This document shows positions 44,376 to 53,144 of a stretch of DNA of 56,077 bases, piece by piece. Numbering within the stretch: position 1 is the first letter of the stretch; each line of letters starts with the position of its first letter. Source of the DNA: Promineifilum sp. (GTDB lineage: Bacteria; Chloroflexota; Anaerolineae; Promineifilales; Promineifilaceae); contig JAIBAS010000006.1 of NCBI GenBank assembly GCA_019695075.1, forward strand, positions 1 to 56,077. The letters run 5' to 3'. Both the position numbers and the translations under genes were made by a program. The notes below the pieces were generated by a model. The model was not told the DNA's origin. It worked only from the letters and a program-made list of their open reading frames with translations, and did no database searches.

Positions 44376-45526
44376 GGCGTCACCTCCAAGGGCCGGGGAG
44401 CGCCGGCGCCGGCCTGTTGCAGATAGGCCAGGATTTGATCGGCGATGATTTGGTGGCCGTGTTCATTGAAGTGCCCAACGCCGAGGGTGGTGTTCTGAAA
44501 GCCGCGCGGCGGCTGCTGCGTCTGGAAGGCATGGAGCATTGGCTCGTAAAGATTCACCAACGGGATGTCCAGTTGCTGCGCCGCGCGCATCAGGGTATCG
44601 GGAGCATAGGTTGGCGCGGCATCCTTGCCAAAGGCCGGGATGTAGGTGTTGTAGACGATGACCAGCCGATCCCCCCAGATGTCGCGCAGCGCGCTCAGTT
44701 GAGCGACGACGGCGGCCTCTTGCCCTTCCAGCACGTCGAACGTATTGCCGGCCAGCTCAGACTGGGCCGCCTTGGTCTCGGCGCTGCCGGCCATGAAGCC
44801 GTCCGTTTGTAGCAACATGCGCAGGAAGAACTGGCGCACGGGTGTATCGCTGATCAGCGCCTGCGCGCCGCCGAGTTTCTCCGGCTTGACCAGCTTGGTA
44901 GTGGGGTCGGCCTGGAACTGGGCCAGCAGATCGGGGGCGTTGGCCAGCGGCAAGAAGTCCTGCTGATTGAGCATGACGAAGACGCGGCTGGGCGCGAACT
45001 CGCGATCCATATTGCGGCCGAAGCTGAGGTAGGTGCGGATGTCCTGACCGGCCATGCCCAGGTTCAGGGTCTGCACGGCGTGGTCGGGGTTGGCGGCGTT
45101 CCAGGTATCCTGAACGATCTCGGTAAACTTTTTGGCGTCAGAAACCTGCTTGGCCTCGACATAGGAGTCGCCCAGGAACAGGAGACGCGGCACGTCTGGG
45201 TCGAGCGTCTTGTCAACGACGAGGCCGTTGTCGCCATAGCTGGTCACGCCGTAGCCTTCCCAGGTGTAGAGTTGTGTCGTGCCCGGCGCGCCCACCAGCC
45301 GGTAGCCTTCGTACACGTCTTGGTCATACACGGTCCGGTCGCGGCCGATAACCAGCGTGTAGAGCGCGACCCAAATGACGAGCACCAGCGCGCCGGCGGC
45401 CGCCCAAGTGAGGGCCAGCCGCCCATACGCGCCAAGCTTCTGCGCCACGTTTTGAGCCGTCTTCGGCACAGCCGGGCCGGACAACATGCCGGCCGTCATC
45501 GGTGTTTCGCTTTTTCCTGTTTCCAT
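44372..45526 (-). CDS. AlgJ/AlgX-like SGNH O-acetyltransferase partner (384 aa)
   Basis: A membrane-anchored extracytoplasmic protein. One transmembrane helix spans about residues 36-60 (LALTWAAAGALVLVIWVALYTLVI). An SGNH-type fold follows with RLLFLGDSYVEAKQV (GDSY, about 119-122) and a C-terminal GHFNEHGHQII carrying the expected His. It most likely takes acetyl groups from the MBOAT partner and transfers them to the polymer. I chose ATG 45526; a TTG at 45547 would extend it by seven residues and the ribosome site is not decisive. It overlaps the MBOAT gene by 4 nt. Confidence 0.83.
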   Translation of the reverse strand: METGKSETPMTAGMLSGPAVPKTAQNVAQKLGAYGRLALTWAAAGALVLVIWVALYTLVIGRDRTVYDQDVYEGYRLVGAPGTTQLYTWEGYGVTSYGDNGLVVDKTLDPDVPRLLFLGDSYVEAKQVSDAKKFTEIVQDTWNAANPDHAVQTLNLGMAGQDIRTYLSFGRNMDREFAPSRVFVMLNQQDFLPLANAPDLLAQFQADPTTKLVKPEKLGGAQALISDTPVRQFFLRMLLQTDGFMAGSAETKAAQSELAGNTFDVLEGQEAAVVAQLSALRDIWGDRLVIVYNTYIPAFGKDAAPTYAPDTLMRAAQQLDIPLVNLYEPMLHAFQTQQPPRGFQNTTLGVGHFNEHGHQIIADQILAYLQQAGAGAPRPLEVTP

Positions 45527-45557
45527 AGCGCTACATCGTCGCTCCAAACATGCAGCA

Positions 45558-45611
45558 ATCAGGCCCGCGGAGCGGATAAGCGGCGGTCGCTCAATGCTCC
45601 AGGGGCCTGAT
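45558..45611 (-). terminator. Hairpin after the acetyltransferase gene
   Basis: A 9-bp stem (45558-45566 with 45603-45611) has further partial pairing inside the loop and starts 3 nt past the stop codon. There is no T tract. The following genes (45526 and 44375) have no visible promoter box, so readthrough is likely. Confidence 0.45.
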
Positions 45612-45613
45612 CT

Positions 45614-46267
45614 CTAATTGTTTGCGGCACAATCGTTTTTGCGGCCGTCAACATAGGCTTTGATGCCCTCGTGCAGGGGGCAGTCAATCTGGTCTACGGT
45701 GGTGTGAACCTGGGCCGGGTTGCCATAGACGACGGCGTGGGGTGGCACGTCTTTGGTGACGACCGACCCCGCGCCGACGAGGGCGTATTCGCCCACAGTG
45801 ACGCCGGGCAGGATGGTGACGTTGACGCCGATGCGCGCGCCACGCTTGATAGTTGGGCCGCCGGCGTGGGTACACTCGGCGCAGAGGGGGCGCATATCGT
45901 TGGCGATGGTCACGCCGGGAGCCAGGAAGGCGTCGTCCTCGATGGTGGTGAACTGGGCGACGTAGACGTTGCTGTGGATCTTGACGTTGTTGCCGATGCG
46001 GCAGCCGTAGTCGATGACCGAATTGCTCCAGATGCCGACGTTGTCGCCGATGGAGTTCTCTTCGCGGATGACGACGTTGTGGCCCGTTTGCAGGCCGCGG
46101 CCGATGGTTGTGCCGACGTAGACGACCGTGCCGGAGCGCAGATGGGCGTCGCGGCCGATGCGCAGGGCGCGGTCGGCGATGGGCCGGCCGGTGGGGTAGC
46201 CGATGGCGACCGACTCGTCGATCGACTCCGGCTCTTCCATGATGACAGATTCGACTGAGCTAAGCAT
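45614..46267 (-). CDS. Hexapeptide-repeat N-acetyltransferase, WlbB/WbpD-like (217 aa)
   Basis: A left-handed beta-helix acyltransferase of the LbetaH superfamily. Hexapeptide repeats run from about residue 40 (RIGRDAHLRSGTVVYVGTTIG) to about 175 (IGVNVTILPGVTVGEYALVGAGSVVTKDVPPHAVVYGNPA). The insertion NDMRPLCAECTHAGGPTI is typical of sugar-nucleotide N-acetyltransferases. It likely acetylates the 3-amino group made by a DegT enzyme. I chose ATG 46267: AAAGGAA lies upstream, and it overlaps the dehydrogenase gene by 8 nt, indicating coupling. A longer frame from 46327 would overlap more and lacks support. Confidence 0.83.
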   Translation of the reverse strand: MLSSVESVIMEEPESIDESVAIGYPTGRPIADRALRIGRDAHLRSGTVVYVGTTIGRGLQTGHNVVIREENSIGDNVGIWSNSVIDYGCRIGNNVKIHSNVYVAQFTTIEDDAFLAPGVTIANDMRPLCAECTHAGGPTIKRGARIGVNVTILPGVTVGEYALVGAGSVVTKDVPPHAVVYGNPAQVHTTVDQIDCPLHEGIKAYVDGRKNDCAANN

Positions 46268-47330
46268 GGACGAGTTCCTTTTCGGCTTCCGGCTGGCTCT
46301 GGGGGTGGCCGTTGGTGGACACGGCAATCGCCTGTCCGCCGAGGTGCAGCGATTGCTGGGCCGCCTCGACGACCTGGACGACGCGCAGGCCGTTCAGGCC
46401 GTCGGTGCGCGGGCGCTTGCCCTCATTGATGCAGTCCAGGAAGTGCTGGCACTGCACGCGCAGCGGTTCCTCGAAGCGGATGTAGGGGCTGACCACATCG
46501 CCATAGTGGTAGGCAAAGCTGAACTCGCCGAAGGTGTCGGTGTGGCGAATGGCCTTGACGCCCTTGTCGTAGATTTTCACCTTTTCCAGCGGTTCGACGT
46601 CGTCGTAGATGACCATCTTTTTGCTGCCGACGACGGTAATGCGCCGCTGCTTCGACGGGTCGAGCCAGCTGGAGCGGATGTGGGCCAGGACGTTGTTGGG
46701 GAAGGTCAGGGTGGTATAGGCCACGTCTGCGATGCCCTCTTGCACACAACTGGAGGCATGGGTGCTGACGCTGACCGGGTCGGCGCCCAGCAGGTAGCGC
46801 AGGATGGAGATGTCGTGCGGGGCCAGGTCCCAGATGACGTTGGCCTTGGTCTGGAAGAGGCCCAGGCTGGCGCGGATGGCGTCGATGTAGTAGATGTCGC
46901 CCAGCTCGCCGTTCTGGATCATCTGCTTGAGGGCGCGGACGGCCGGGTTGTATTCGAAGGTGTGGCCGACCATCAGGATGCGGTTGGCCGCCTCGGCCAC
47001 ACGGATGAGGTCGATGGCGTCTTCGCTATTCAGGGTGATGGGCTTCTCGACCAGGACGTGCAGGCCATGCTCCAGGCAATCGCGGGCGATGGCGTGGTGG
47101 GTGGCCGGCGGGGTGGCGATGACGACCGCGTCCAGGTCCATGTCGAACATCTCGCGGTAGTCGCGCACCGCGTGTTCGATCTGCGGGAAGCGCTGGCGCA
47201 TGCGGTTCATCGGCTCGACCTGGAGATCGGAGACGACGATGACGTTTGCGCCGGGGATTTCAACGAAGTTGCGAATAAGGTTTGGGCCCCAATAGCCGCA
47301 GCCAATGGCGCCGATGCGGAGATCGGTCAT
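46260..47330 (-). CDS. Gfo/Idh/MocA-family nucleotide-sugar dehydrogenase, WlbA/WbpB-like (356 aa)
   Basis: An NAD-dependent oxidoreductase. The Rossmann motif GAIGCGYWGPNLIRNF is at the N-terminus. EKPITLN (catalytic Lys region) lies about 95 residues in, and WDLAPHDISILRYLLG is the second conserved block. This combination and length match enzymes that oxidise C3 of UDP-N-acetylglucosaminuronate; the exact substrate is inferred from the neighbouring acetyltransferase. I chose ATG 47330, one base after the stop of the sugar-phosphate transferase and with AAAGGTG upstream. A GTG at 47342 would overlap. Confidence 0.85.
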   Translation of the reverse strand: MTDLRIGAIGCGYWGPNLIRNFVEIPGANVIVVSDLQVEPMNRMRQRFPQIEHAVRDYREMFDMDLDAVVIATPPATHHAIARDCLEHGLHVLVEKPITLNSEDAIDLIRVAEAANRILMVGHTFEYNPAVRALKQMIQNGELGDIYYIDAIRASLGLFQTKANVIWDLAPHDISILRYLLGADPVSVSTHASSCVQEGIADVAYTTLTFPNNVLAHIRSSWLDPSKQRRITVVGSKKMVIYDDVEPLEKVKIYDKGVKAIRHTDTFGEFSFAYHYGDVVSPYIRFEEPLRVQCQHFLDCINEGKRPRTDGLNGLRVVQVVEAAQQSLHLGGQAIAVSTNGHPQSQPEAEKELVHA

Positions 47331-47331
47331 G

Positions 47332-48147
47332 TTAGCGAGCACCTTTGCCGTTCGTAACTGCTGTAACGGTCATGATGATGATTTTGATGTCCAGCCATAG
47401 CGTTTGCTGCTGGATGTATTCCACGTCCAGGCGCACCATCTCCTCAAAGCTGGTCGCGCTACGCCCCTTGACCTGCCACCAACCGGTCAGGCCGGGGATG
47501 GTGCGTAGCCGGTCGTGGTGGTGGTACTGGTAAAGTTCGACTTCGTAGGGGATGGGCGGCCGCGGGCCAACCAGGCTCATGTGGCCCAGCAACACGTTCC
47601 AGAGTTGGGGCAACTCGTCGAGGCTGGTCTTGCGCAGGAAGCTGCCGACGCGCGTGACGCGCGGGTCAGCCACCAACTTGTACTTGGCGTCTTCGGCCTG
47701 TTGGGCCGATTGTAGTTCGGCCATGCGCTTATCGTCGCCGGCGATGTAGGCTTCGATGAACTGGCGATGGAGAGTGGACTTGGCGTCGGTGCGCATGGTG
47801 CGGAATTTATAGATGGTGAAGGGGACTTCTTCCCACACTACCTGGCCATTGCGCACCCGGCGGCGCGCCGTGACGCGCTCCTGGCGGAAGATGGCCGGGC
47901 CGGGCGAGTCCCATTTGATCAGCAGGGCGATGAAGGCCATCAAGGGCAATAGGAAGACTAACGACAAGATGACGATGAGCAAGTCCATCGCCCGCTTGGC
48001 GACGAAGTAGGTTTCGCCGGTTGTAGCCTGGTGAGCGCCAATCGCCGGACCGGCTGACCACTGTAACACTTTTTGTTCTTCCATTGCGCCAGTTTCCTCT
48101 TTTACAGGAGATTCCAATACATTGCTCGTCGCTGTGGGCACGCTCAT
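47332..48147 (-). CDS. Initiating sugar-phosphate transferase (bacterial sugar transferase, 271 aa)
   Basis: It transfers a sugar-1-phosphate to undecaprenyl phosphate, the first step of repeat-unit assembly. A single hydrophobic segment ([43 protein letters not shown]) precedes the catalytic domain, with [38 protein letters not shown] and [14 protein letters not shown], all hallmarks of the PF02397 family. The short N-terminus lacks the CoA-binding-like domain of large WbaP proteins. I chose ATG 48147 (GGTGGAGAG upstream). ATG 48084 with GAGGAA is a real alternative, because promoter h would start the mRNA only about 8 nt before 48147. Confidence 0.9.
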   Translation of the reverse strand: MSVPTATSNVLESPVKEETGAMEEQKVLQWSAGPAIGAHQATTGETYFVAKRAMDLLIVILSLVFLLPLMAFIALLIKWDSPGPAIFRQERVTARRRVRNGQVVWEEVPFTIYKFRTMRTDAKSTLHRQFIEAYIAGDDKRMAELQSAQQAEDAKYKLVADPRVTRVGSFLRKTSLDELPQLWNVLLGHMSLVGPRPPIPYEVELYQYHHHDRLRTIPGLTGWWQVKGRSATSFEEMVRLDVEYIQQQTLWLDIKIIIMTVTAVTNGKGAR

Positions 48148-48161
48148 TGCGCTCTCCACCC

Positions 48162-48195
48162 TTGATAACATCGGAAACTTACGAACGCCCTAACG
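48162..48195 (-). promoter_or_regulatory. Composite box promoter (site h)
   Basis: The minus strand reads CGTTAG, N6, CGTAAG, N10, TATCAA. Predicted start is near 48155, almost at the annotated ATG. It lies 73 bp downstream of site i, so the operon appears to have two copies in tandem. Confidence 0.5.
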
Positions 48196-48234
48196 GTTCT
48201 TTCACGACCTGGCCCGTGGCTTGGACCTGAGCCT

Positions 48235-48268
48235 ATGGTAGGCGGCGCACCTTACGGCCTGAGTTAAG
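48235..48268 (-). promoter_or_regulatory. Composite box promoter (site i)
   Basis: The minus strand reads CTTAAC, N6, CGTAAG, N10, TACCAT. Predicted start is near 48228, giving a leader of about 80 nt before the sugar-phosphate transferase. Confidence 0.6.
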
Positions 48269-48341
48269 GGCGAAAAGGCCCCTTTTTTGTCCAAACGAGG
48301 ATATTTTTACATTCTGAAGTGTTGTAATAGCTCAATAATAC

Positions 48342-48370
48342 TTGTGTCAGTGCGATTCGCTCTTTATAAT
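48342..48370 (+). promoter_or_regulatory. sigma70-like promoter for the beta-helix genes
   Basis: TTGTGT at 48342-48347 and a perfect TATAAT at 48365-48370 are spaced by 17 bp on the plus strand. Predicted start is near 48377, with a leader of about 185 nt to the ATG at 48563. It does not have the box pattern of the minus-strand operons. Confidence 0.55.
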
Positions 48371-48562
48371 GCGATCATCAACTATCCTCTGTGCCAGACA
48401 GTTTTGGAGGATGGGAAAACGGAGTAGTACCCGAATTGCATAAGTGATGGTGTCCGCACCGGGCATGGCGGCGATTGTGTTTGTGTTCCCAATCGTCGGC
48501 AACTGGTGAATGACGCCGCGCAACCGCGGCCAGTTTTGGGCCGCCAGGGAAGAGGATCTGTT

Positions 48563-51097
48563 ATGGGCACAACCTACTATGTCTCCGCCGCCAACGGAAA
48601 CAACAACAATCCCGGAACCGACCCGGCTCAACCTTTGCGCACCATCCAGGCGGCTGTCAACAAACTGCAGGCGGGCGATAGCGTCAGCATCCGAGGTGGC
48701 GTCTATGCCGAGCGAGTCTACATCCAGAAGCCGGGCACGGCCGAGTCGCCGATTCGCCTGGCCGCGTATGAGGGTGAACAGCCTGTCCTCGACGGGGTCG
48801 GGCTAAGCATTGCCGAGGACGCCGCGCTGGTGGTCATCCATCAGAGCCAGGATGTTGCGCTGAGCGGCCTGACCATCCGCAACTCCAGCGGTCGCGGCCT
48901 GGTTATCACCCAGTCGAGCCGCGTCACCGTCGGCGGCTGCACCATTGAGACGTGCTTCGCGGGTGGGCTACAGGCCATTCAGGACGACAAGCTGCTGGTT
49001 GAGAAATGCATCATCCACGACTGCGCCCGCCGCTTCATGGCCTATGGCCCGGGGCGACAGAACGTGGCCCTGCTGGCACAGCGCAGCAGTGATGTAGAAC
49101 TTCGCGAGAACCGGGTCTATGAGAACTCCGACCAGGGTATCGTCATCTCCGTCGGTTGCCAGCGGGTCAGCGTGACCCACAACACCTGCTACGACAATCG
49201 CAACGGGCAGATCGGCGTCATCTCGGCCCAGGACGTCACCATCGATGCCAATCTGTGCTACCACACCGGGCGGGCGGAATATCTGAACCTGATGGGCCGG
49301 CGCGGCCCCGGCATCACCAAGGGCGACCTGGCGCTCTACCGCGATGGCGGCGCGTGGCACTCGCGCAACGTGCAGGTTAGCAACAACATCGTCGTCGGCT
49401 GCGGCGTGGGCTTCCAGACGGGCCAAGCGGGGGGGCGGCTGAGCGACCTGCGCCTGGCTCATAACACCATTCTCAACAGCACTGGTGCGGCCATTCACAT
49501 CGGTCGGGGGCAAACCGGGCGTCGCAGCTACATCGAGAATAATCTGATCGTCTCCAGCAACAGTGACGAGACTGTTCTGGCCACGACGGGTCTTGGCATC
49601 GTCTGGCGCCACAACCTCTGGTCGAGCTATCCAGGTCAGGGGGCTTATAACCCGGCCAGTGATGTTATCGAGGCGGAGGCGGGGCTGGTCAACGTCACAG
49701 CGCCGATCGCGCCTGGCGCTGTGACCAGCGATCCTTACAAGCTGATCGAAGGCTCTGTAGCGATTAACCGTGGCATTCGGCACAATGGCGATACGCCGGT
49801 CGACTTCTGGGGTACTCCACGAGATCGCAAGCCCGACCTGGGCGCATACGAGTTCCAGGGCACGGCGGGCGACGTGCCGGACGACGACATCGAACTGCCG
49901 CCGGCCGGCACGCGCGTGACCAAGGATTTGCAGGCCCTCTACGACTTCAAAGAGGGTCAGGGGCAACAGGTGCGCGATGTGGGTAGCGTGGGCGAGCCGC
50001 TCCATCTGCGCATTGTCGATGCGGCCAATGTTAGCTGGCAGAGCGACGGCCTGCGGGTGACGGCGCCCACGCTCATCACGTCGGAGAGGCCGGCGCGCAA
50101 GGTGATCGATGCCTGCCGCGCCAGCAAGGAAGTGACGCTCGAGGTCTGGATTCAGCCGGCCAATGTCAGCCAGGATGGCCCGGCGCGTATCGTCTCTATC
50201 TCCGCCAGCAAGACCGAGCGCAACGTCACTTTGGGCCAGGGCCTTTATGGCAACTATGCGCCCGATGTCTATATGACCCGGTTGCGCGCGACCAGCACCT
50301 CGACGAACGGACTGCCCGCGGTGGTGTCGCCGGCCGGCACGGCCACGACCGAGCTGACGCACGTGGTCTATACGCGGCGCGCCGACGGGCGGGCGACGCT
50401 CTATGTCAACGGGCAGGACCGCGGCGTGCTGAATATCGAGGGTGATCTGAGCAATTGGGATGACCGCATGCCGTTGTTGTTGGCCAATGAGCTGAGCAAC
50501 GACCGGCCGTGGTTGGGCGTCTTTCGCCTAACGGCGGTGTATTCGCGTGCGCTGGCGGCGGCCGAAGTGGTGCATAACTACGAGGCCGGCGCCGGCGGCG
50601 AAAGCGCGATCGTCGTCGAGTTCGGGCTGCTGTCCGGCTCCGCCTATGGCGTTGCGCCGCACAAGGTCGAGTTCGATGCCTCCAGTAGCACGGCTGTGGC
50701 CGGCATCGCGGGCTACTTCTGGGAGTTTGGCGACGGGCAGACGTCTGACCGGCCCAACCCCAGCTATATCTACCCGGTTCCGGGAATCTATACTGTCACC
50801 CTTGCCATTACCGACACCGCCGGAAACACAGCTAAGGTCACCAAGGAAGGGTTCATTGTCGTCGTCACTTCGCCCGTGCCGCCGTTGCCGTCGGAATTCG
50901 CGCGGTTTGTGCTGGTTGACGTGACGAACTCAACCGTTCTCGGCTTCGGTCTACAATATCCTGACCTGCGTTGCACAGTCAGCTGGAACCAGGACCCATA
51001 CTACCTACTGACCTTTAGCGTCCTAGACGATGTACGCCAGTCCTGCGAAAGAGAGCAGGTCAAGCTCGTTTGGGTCGATGCATTAGAGGTCGCTTAG
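48563..51097 (+). CDS. Right-handed beta-helix protein with LamG and PKD domains, no signal peptide (844 aa)
   Basis: Probably a carbohydrate-active or carbohydrate-binding protein. The opening MGTTYYVSAANGNNNNPGTDPAQPLRTIQAAV is typical of secreted parallel beta-helix proteins of the pectate-lyase/DUF1565 type. About 400 residues of beta-helix follow (repeated N-x-V, SxRGL patterns), ending GAYEFQG. A LamG-like concanavalin domain comes next (LQALYDFKEGQGQQV...HNYEAG), then a PKD domain (FWEFGDGQTSDRPNPSYIY) and a C-terminal module of about 65 residues (RFVLVDV...LVWVDALE) shared with the next gene. No signal peptide is present in this or a longer frame from 48506. GGAAGAGGA precedes the ATG. 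Confidence 0.8.
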   Translation: MGTTYYVSAANGNNNNPGTDPAQPLRTIQAAVNKLQAGDSVSIRGGVYAERVYIQKPGTAESPIRLAAYEGEQPVLDGVGLSIAEDAALVVIHQSQDVALSGLTIRNSSGRGLVITQSSRVTVGGCTIETCFAGGLQAIQDDKLLVEKCIIHDCARRFMAYGPGRQNVALLAQRSSDVELRENRVYENSDQGIVISVGCQRVSVTHNTCYDNRNGQIGVISAQDVTIDANLCYHTGRAEYLNLMGRRGPGITKGDLALYRDGGAWHSRNVQVSNNIVVGCGVGFQTGQAGGRLSDLRLAHNTILNSTGAAIHIGRGQTGRRSYIENNLIVSSNSDETVLATTGLGIVWRHNLWSSYPGQGAYNPASDVIEAEAGLVNVTAPIAPGAVTSDPYKLIEGSVAINRGIRHNGDTPVDFWGTPRDRKPDLGAYEFQGTAGDVPDDDIELPPAGTRVTKDLQALYDFKEGQGQQVRDVGSVGEPLHLRIVDAANVSWQSDGLRVTAPTLITSERPARKVIDACRASKEVTLEVWIQPANVSQDGPARIVSISASKTERNVTLGQGLYGNYAPDVYMTRLRATSTSTNGLPAVVSPAGTATTELTHVVYTRRADGRATLYVNGQDRGVLNIEGDLSNWDDRMPLLLANELSNDRPWLGVFRLTAVYSRALAAAEVVHNYEAGAGGESAIVVEFGLLSGSAYGVAPHKVEFDASSSTAVAGIAGYFWEFGDGQTSDRPNPSYIYPVPGIYTVTLAITDTAGNTAKVTKEGFIVVVTSPVPPLPSEFARFVLVDVTNSTVLGFGLQYPDLRCTVSWNQDPYYLLTFSVLDDVRQSCEREQVKLVWVDALEVA

Positions 51098-51155
51098 GGG
51101 GCGGCGCCAGTTACACCCAATGTAAGCTTGGTGTGCAACCTTAGGGGAGATCAAA

Positions 51156-53135
51156 ATGGCTACTTACTATGTGGATGGCAATTCGGGCAATGATTCGGCC
51201 GATGGCGGCAGCGCGCGGCCGTGGAAAACGATTGGCAAGGCCAGCGACCGCGTGAACGCCGGCGACGAGGTGCGTATTCGCACGGCCGTCTATAACGAGA
51301 CCGTGCGCTTCCGGACGCCCAACACGACCTGGCGCGCCGACACAGGCCACACGCCGGTGATCGACGGCCGTTATCATGAGGGCCTATTCAACAACGGCAC
51401 CCTGCCGCACCCGGACGAGACGACCAATTTCCTGCCTCCCGGCAACGTCGGGGCGATGGTCAGCCTGTCCGAACCGGGCATCACGATCGATGGATTGACC
51501 GTGCAGAACGTGGCCGGTAGCGCAATTTCCGTTAGCGAGAGTAATTGCACGGTTCGCAATTGCCGGGTCGATTTTGCCTATAACTCCGGCATCAAGGCCA
51601 ACACAACGGGCGCGCTCATCGATCATGTCGTGATTGAGAACAACGTTTGCACCCGCATTAGCGTCCGCTACTACGACCCGCTCCGGGTTGCCGGCGGCCA
51701 GGAGAGCGTTTCCGGCGTGCTCAAGATCGGTCGGACGCGCGACAGCATCGTCCGCAATAACGTTTTGGCCTATGGGCATGGTGAGGGCATCAACATCGGC
51801 AAGGCCAGCTATCGCACGCTGGTGGAAGGCAACATTGTCCACACGTGCAACCACGTCCACATCTACATTAACCGGTCGGTTGATGTCACCATCCGCAACA
51901 ACCTGGTCTACCACCTCTACATCCCTGACTTCGTGGGCGACAACGACAAGCCGCCGGCGGGCATTGCCATCGGTGATGAGGGCGCCGAAAACGGGTCGTG
52001 GCCGCATAGTTCCGGAGGGCAGATCTACAACAATATCGTTGTTGGTCTGGGCACTCTGTTCTCCCTGCGCAATAATGCCAACTACTACGACACGCAAATG
52101 GAGAACTGTTACGTCGGCTTTAACACCTTCGTCGGCCGCGAAAAGACGTGGACGGCCGTTGCCATGGCGGGCAATATGAAGGGCCGCAACCATCGTAACA
52201 GCGTGTTTGAGAACAACATCATCTACAGCACCGGGCGGATCAGCACCGCCACCGGCGACCTAAGCGGTATTGCCTTCCGCAATAATATCTGGAGCGCGCA
52301 GCCAGATGCCGCCATGCGCGGGCCTGATGATCGCATTGGCGATCCGAATCTGGCCAACGCCATGGCCAGGCTTGTGGAGGATTTCCCGAAGCCCGATTCC
52401 AACATCGACGTGCATAACTACAGCCTGACCCAGCGCAGCACCCTGGCTATTGGCCGCGCCAGCGATGGTTCGCGCATCAATAACCTCCAGCCGCCGGATG
52501 TTCCCAAGGACTTCTTCGGCAACAACCGCGGCAGCAGCCGGGATATCGGCGCGCACGAGTTCGATGGCGTCGGCAGCGCCATCACGGCCAATTTCAGCAT
52601 CGGTGCGGGCCAGCAATTGGGGCGCGTGCCCCACACCGTGGACTTCATCGATAGAAGCACGGCCGACCGGCCCATTGTCGCCCGCCTGTGGGATTTTGGC
52701 GACGGCCAGACATCGACGGAAACAAGCCCCTCGCACACCTATGAAACGGAGGGCGCGTTCACGGTTGCGCTGACGGTGACCGATGATCAAGGCCAGAGCG
52801 ACACAGAGACACGCGAGAACTTCATCACAACCGAGATTGAGGAAACCGTCCTTCTCCCCGATACCTTTCGTCGCTTTATGGTGATCACCCAGGGCGCAAC
52901 GCCCGAAGCGGCCGCCTATGGCACGCAGTTCCCCGACATGAGTTGCGTCGTTCTCTGGAAGGAGTCGCCGGCGCATATCCTCAATTTCGTCAGCATCGAG
53001 GACGCGCAGCGTGTGGTTTCACGCCTGGGCGAGATGGACCTGGTCTGGGTGGACGAATTGGGCGATCTGGACGCGCTGTTGCTGGGCGACGAAGATCTGG
53101 CAGAGGCGTGGCTGATGGAGGCCACCGCGCGCTAA
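51156..53135 (+). CDS. Right-handed beta-helix protein with PKD domain, no signal peptide (659 aa)
   Basis: A paralogue of the preceding protein. MATYYVDGNSGNDSADGGSARPWKTIGKA is the same beta-helix opening. The helix runs to about residue 470 (IGAHEFDG), with no LamG domain. A PKD domain (LWDFGDGQTSTETSPSHTY) follows, then a C-terminal module (FRRFMVI...YGTQFPDMSCVVLW...LVWVDELGD) matching the neighbour, plus a short acidic extension. No signal peptide or membrane segment is present. AGGGGAGAT precedes the ATG. It follows the first gene by 58 nt, so it is likely co-transcribed. It is convergent with the sulfotransferase at 53145, only 9 nt away, without a clear terminator. Confidence 0.8.
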   Translation: MATYYVDGNSGNDSADGGSARPWKTIGKASDRVNAGDEVRIRTAVYNETVRFRTPNTTWRADTGHTPVIDGRYHEGLFNNGTLPHPDETTNFLPPGNVGAMVSLSEPGITIDGLTVQNVAGSAISVSESNCTVRNCRVDFAYNSGIKANTTGALIDHVVIENNVCTRISVRYYDPLRVAGGQESVSGVLKIGRTRDSIVRNNVLAYGHGEGINIGKASYRTLVEGNIVHTCNHVHIYINRSVDVTIRNNLVYHLYIPDFVGDNDKPPAGIAIGDEGAENGSWPHSSGGQIYNNIVVGLGTLFSLRNNANYYDTQMENCYVGFNTFVGREKTWTAVAMAGNMKGRNHRNSVFENNIIYSTGRISTATGDLSGIAFRNNIWSAQPDAAMRGPDDRIGDPNLANAMARLVEDFPKPDSNIDVHNYSLTQRSTLAIGRASDGSRINNLQPPDVPKDFFGNNRGSSRDIGAHEFDGVGSAITANFSIGAGQQLGRVPHTVDFIDRSTADRPIVARLWDFGDGQTSTETSPSHTYETEGAFTVALTVTDDQGQSDTETRENFITTEIEETVLLPDTFRRFMVITQGATPEAAAYGTQFPDMSCVVLWKESPAHILNFVSIEDAQRVVSRLGEMDLVWVDELGDLDALLLGDEDLAEAWLMEATAR

Positions 53136-53144
53136 CGCGACCGG

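Larger units (their letters stand above)
48148..48562. other. 415-bp divergent regulatory region
   Basis: It separates the minus-strand polysaccharide operon from the plus-strand beta-helix genes. It holds tandem box promoters h and i (minus) and a sigma70-like promoter on the plus strand at 48342. A small hairpin followed by six T residues (48266-48288, plus sense) lies between them. Confidence 0.6.

Noticed and set aside
48266-48288. Hairpin plus six T residues on the plus strand
   Set aside because: The stem is only about five pairs and no plus-strand gene ends before it. It overlaps the distal half-site of box i, so I do not call a terminator.
51121-51142. Possible plus-strand copy of the box (TGTAAG, N10, AACCTT) before the second beta-helix gene
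   Set aside because: The spacing fits, but the -10 matches at only three of six positions and the distal half-site is poor. A predicted start would fall within about 7 nt of the ATG.
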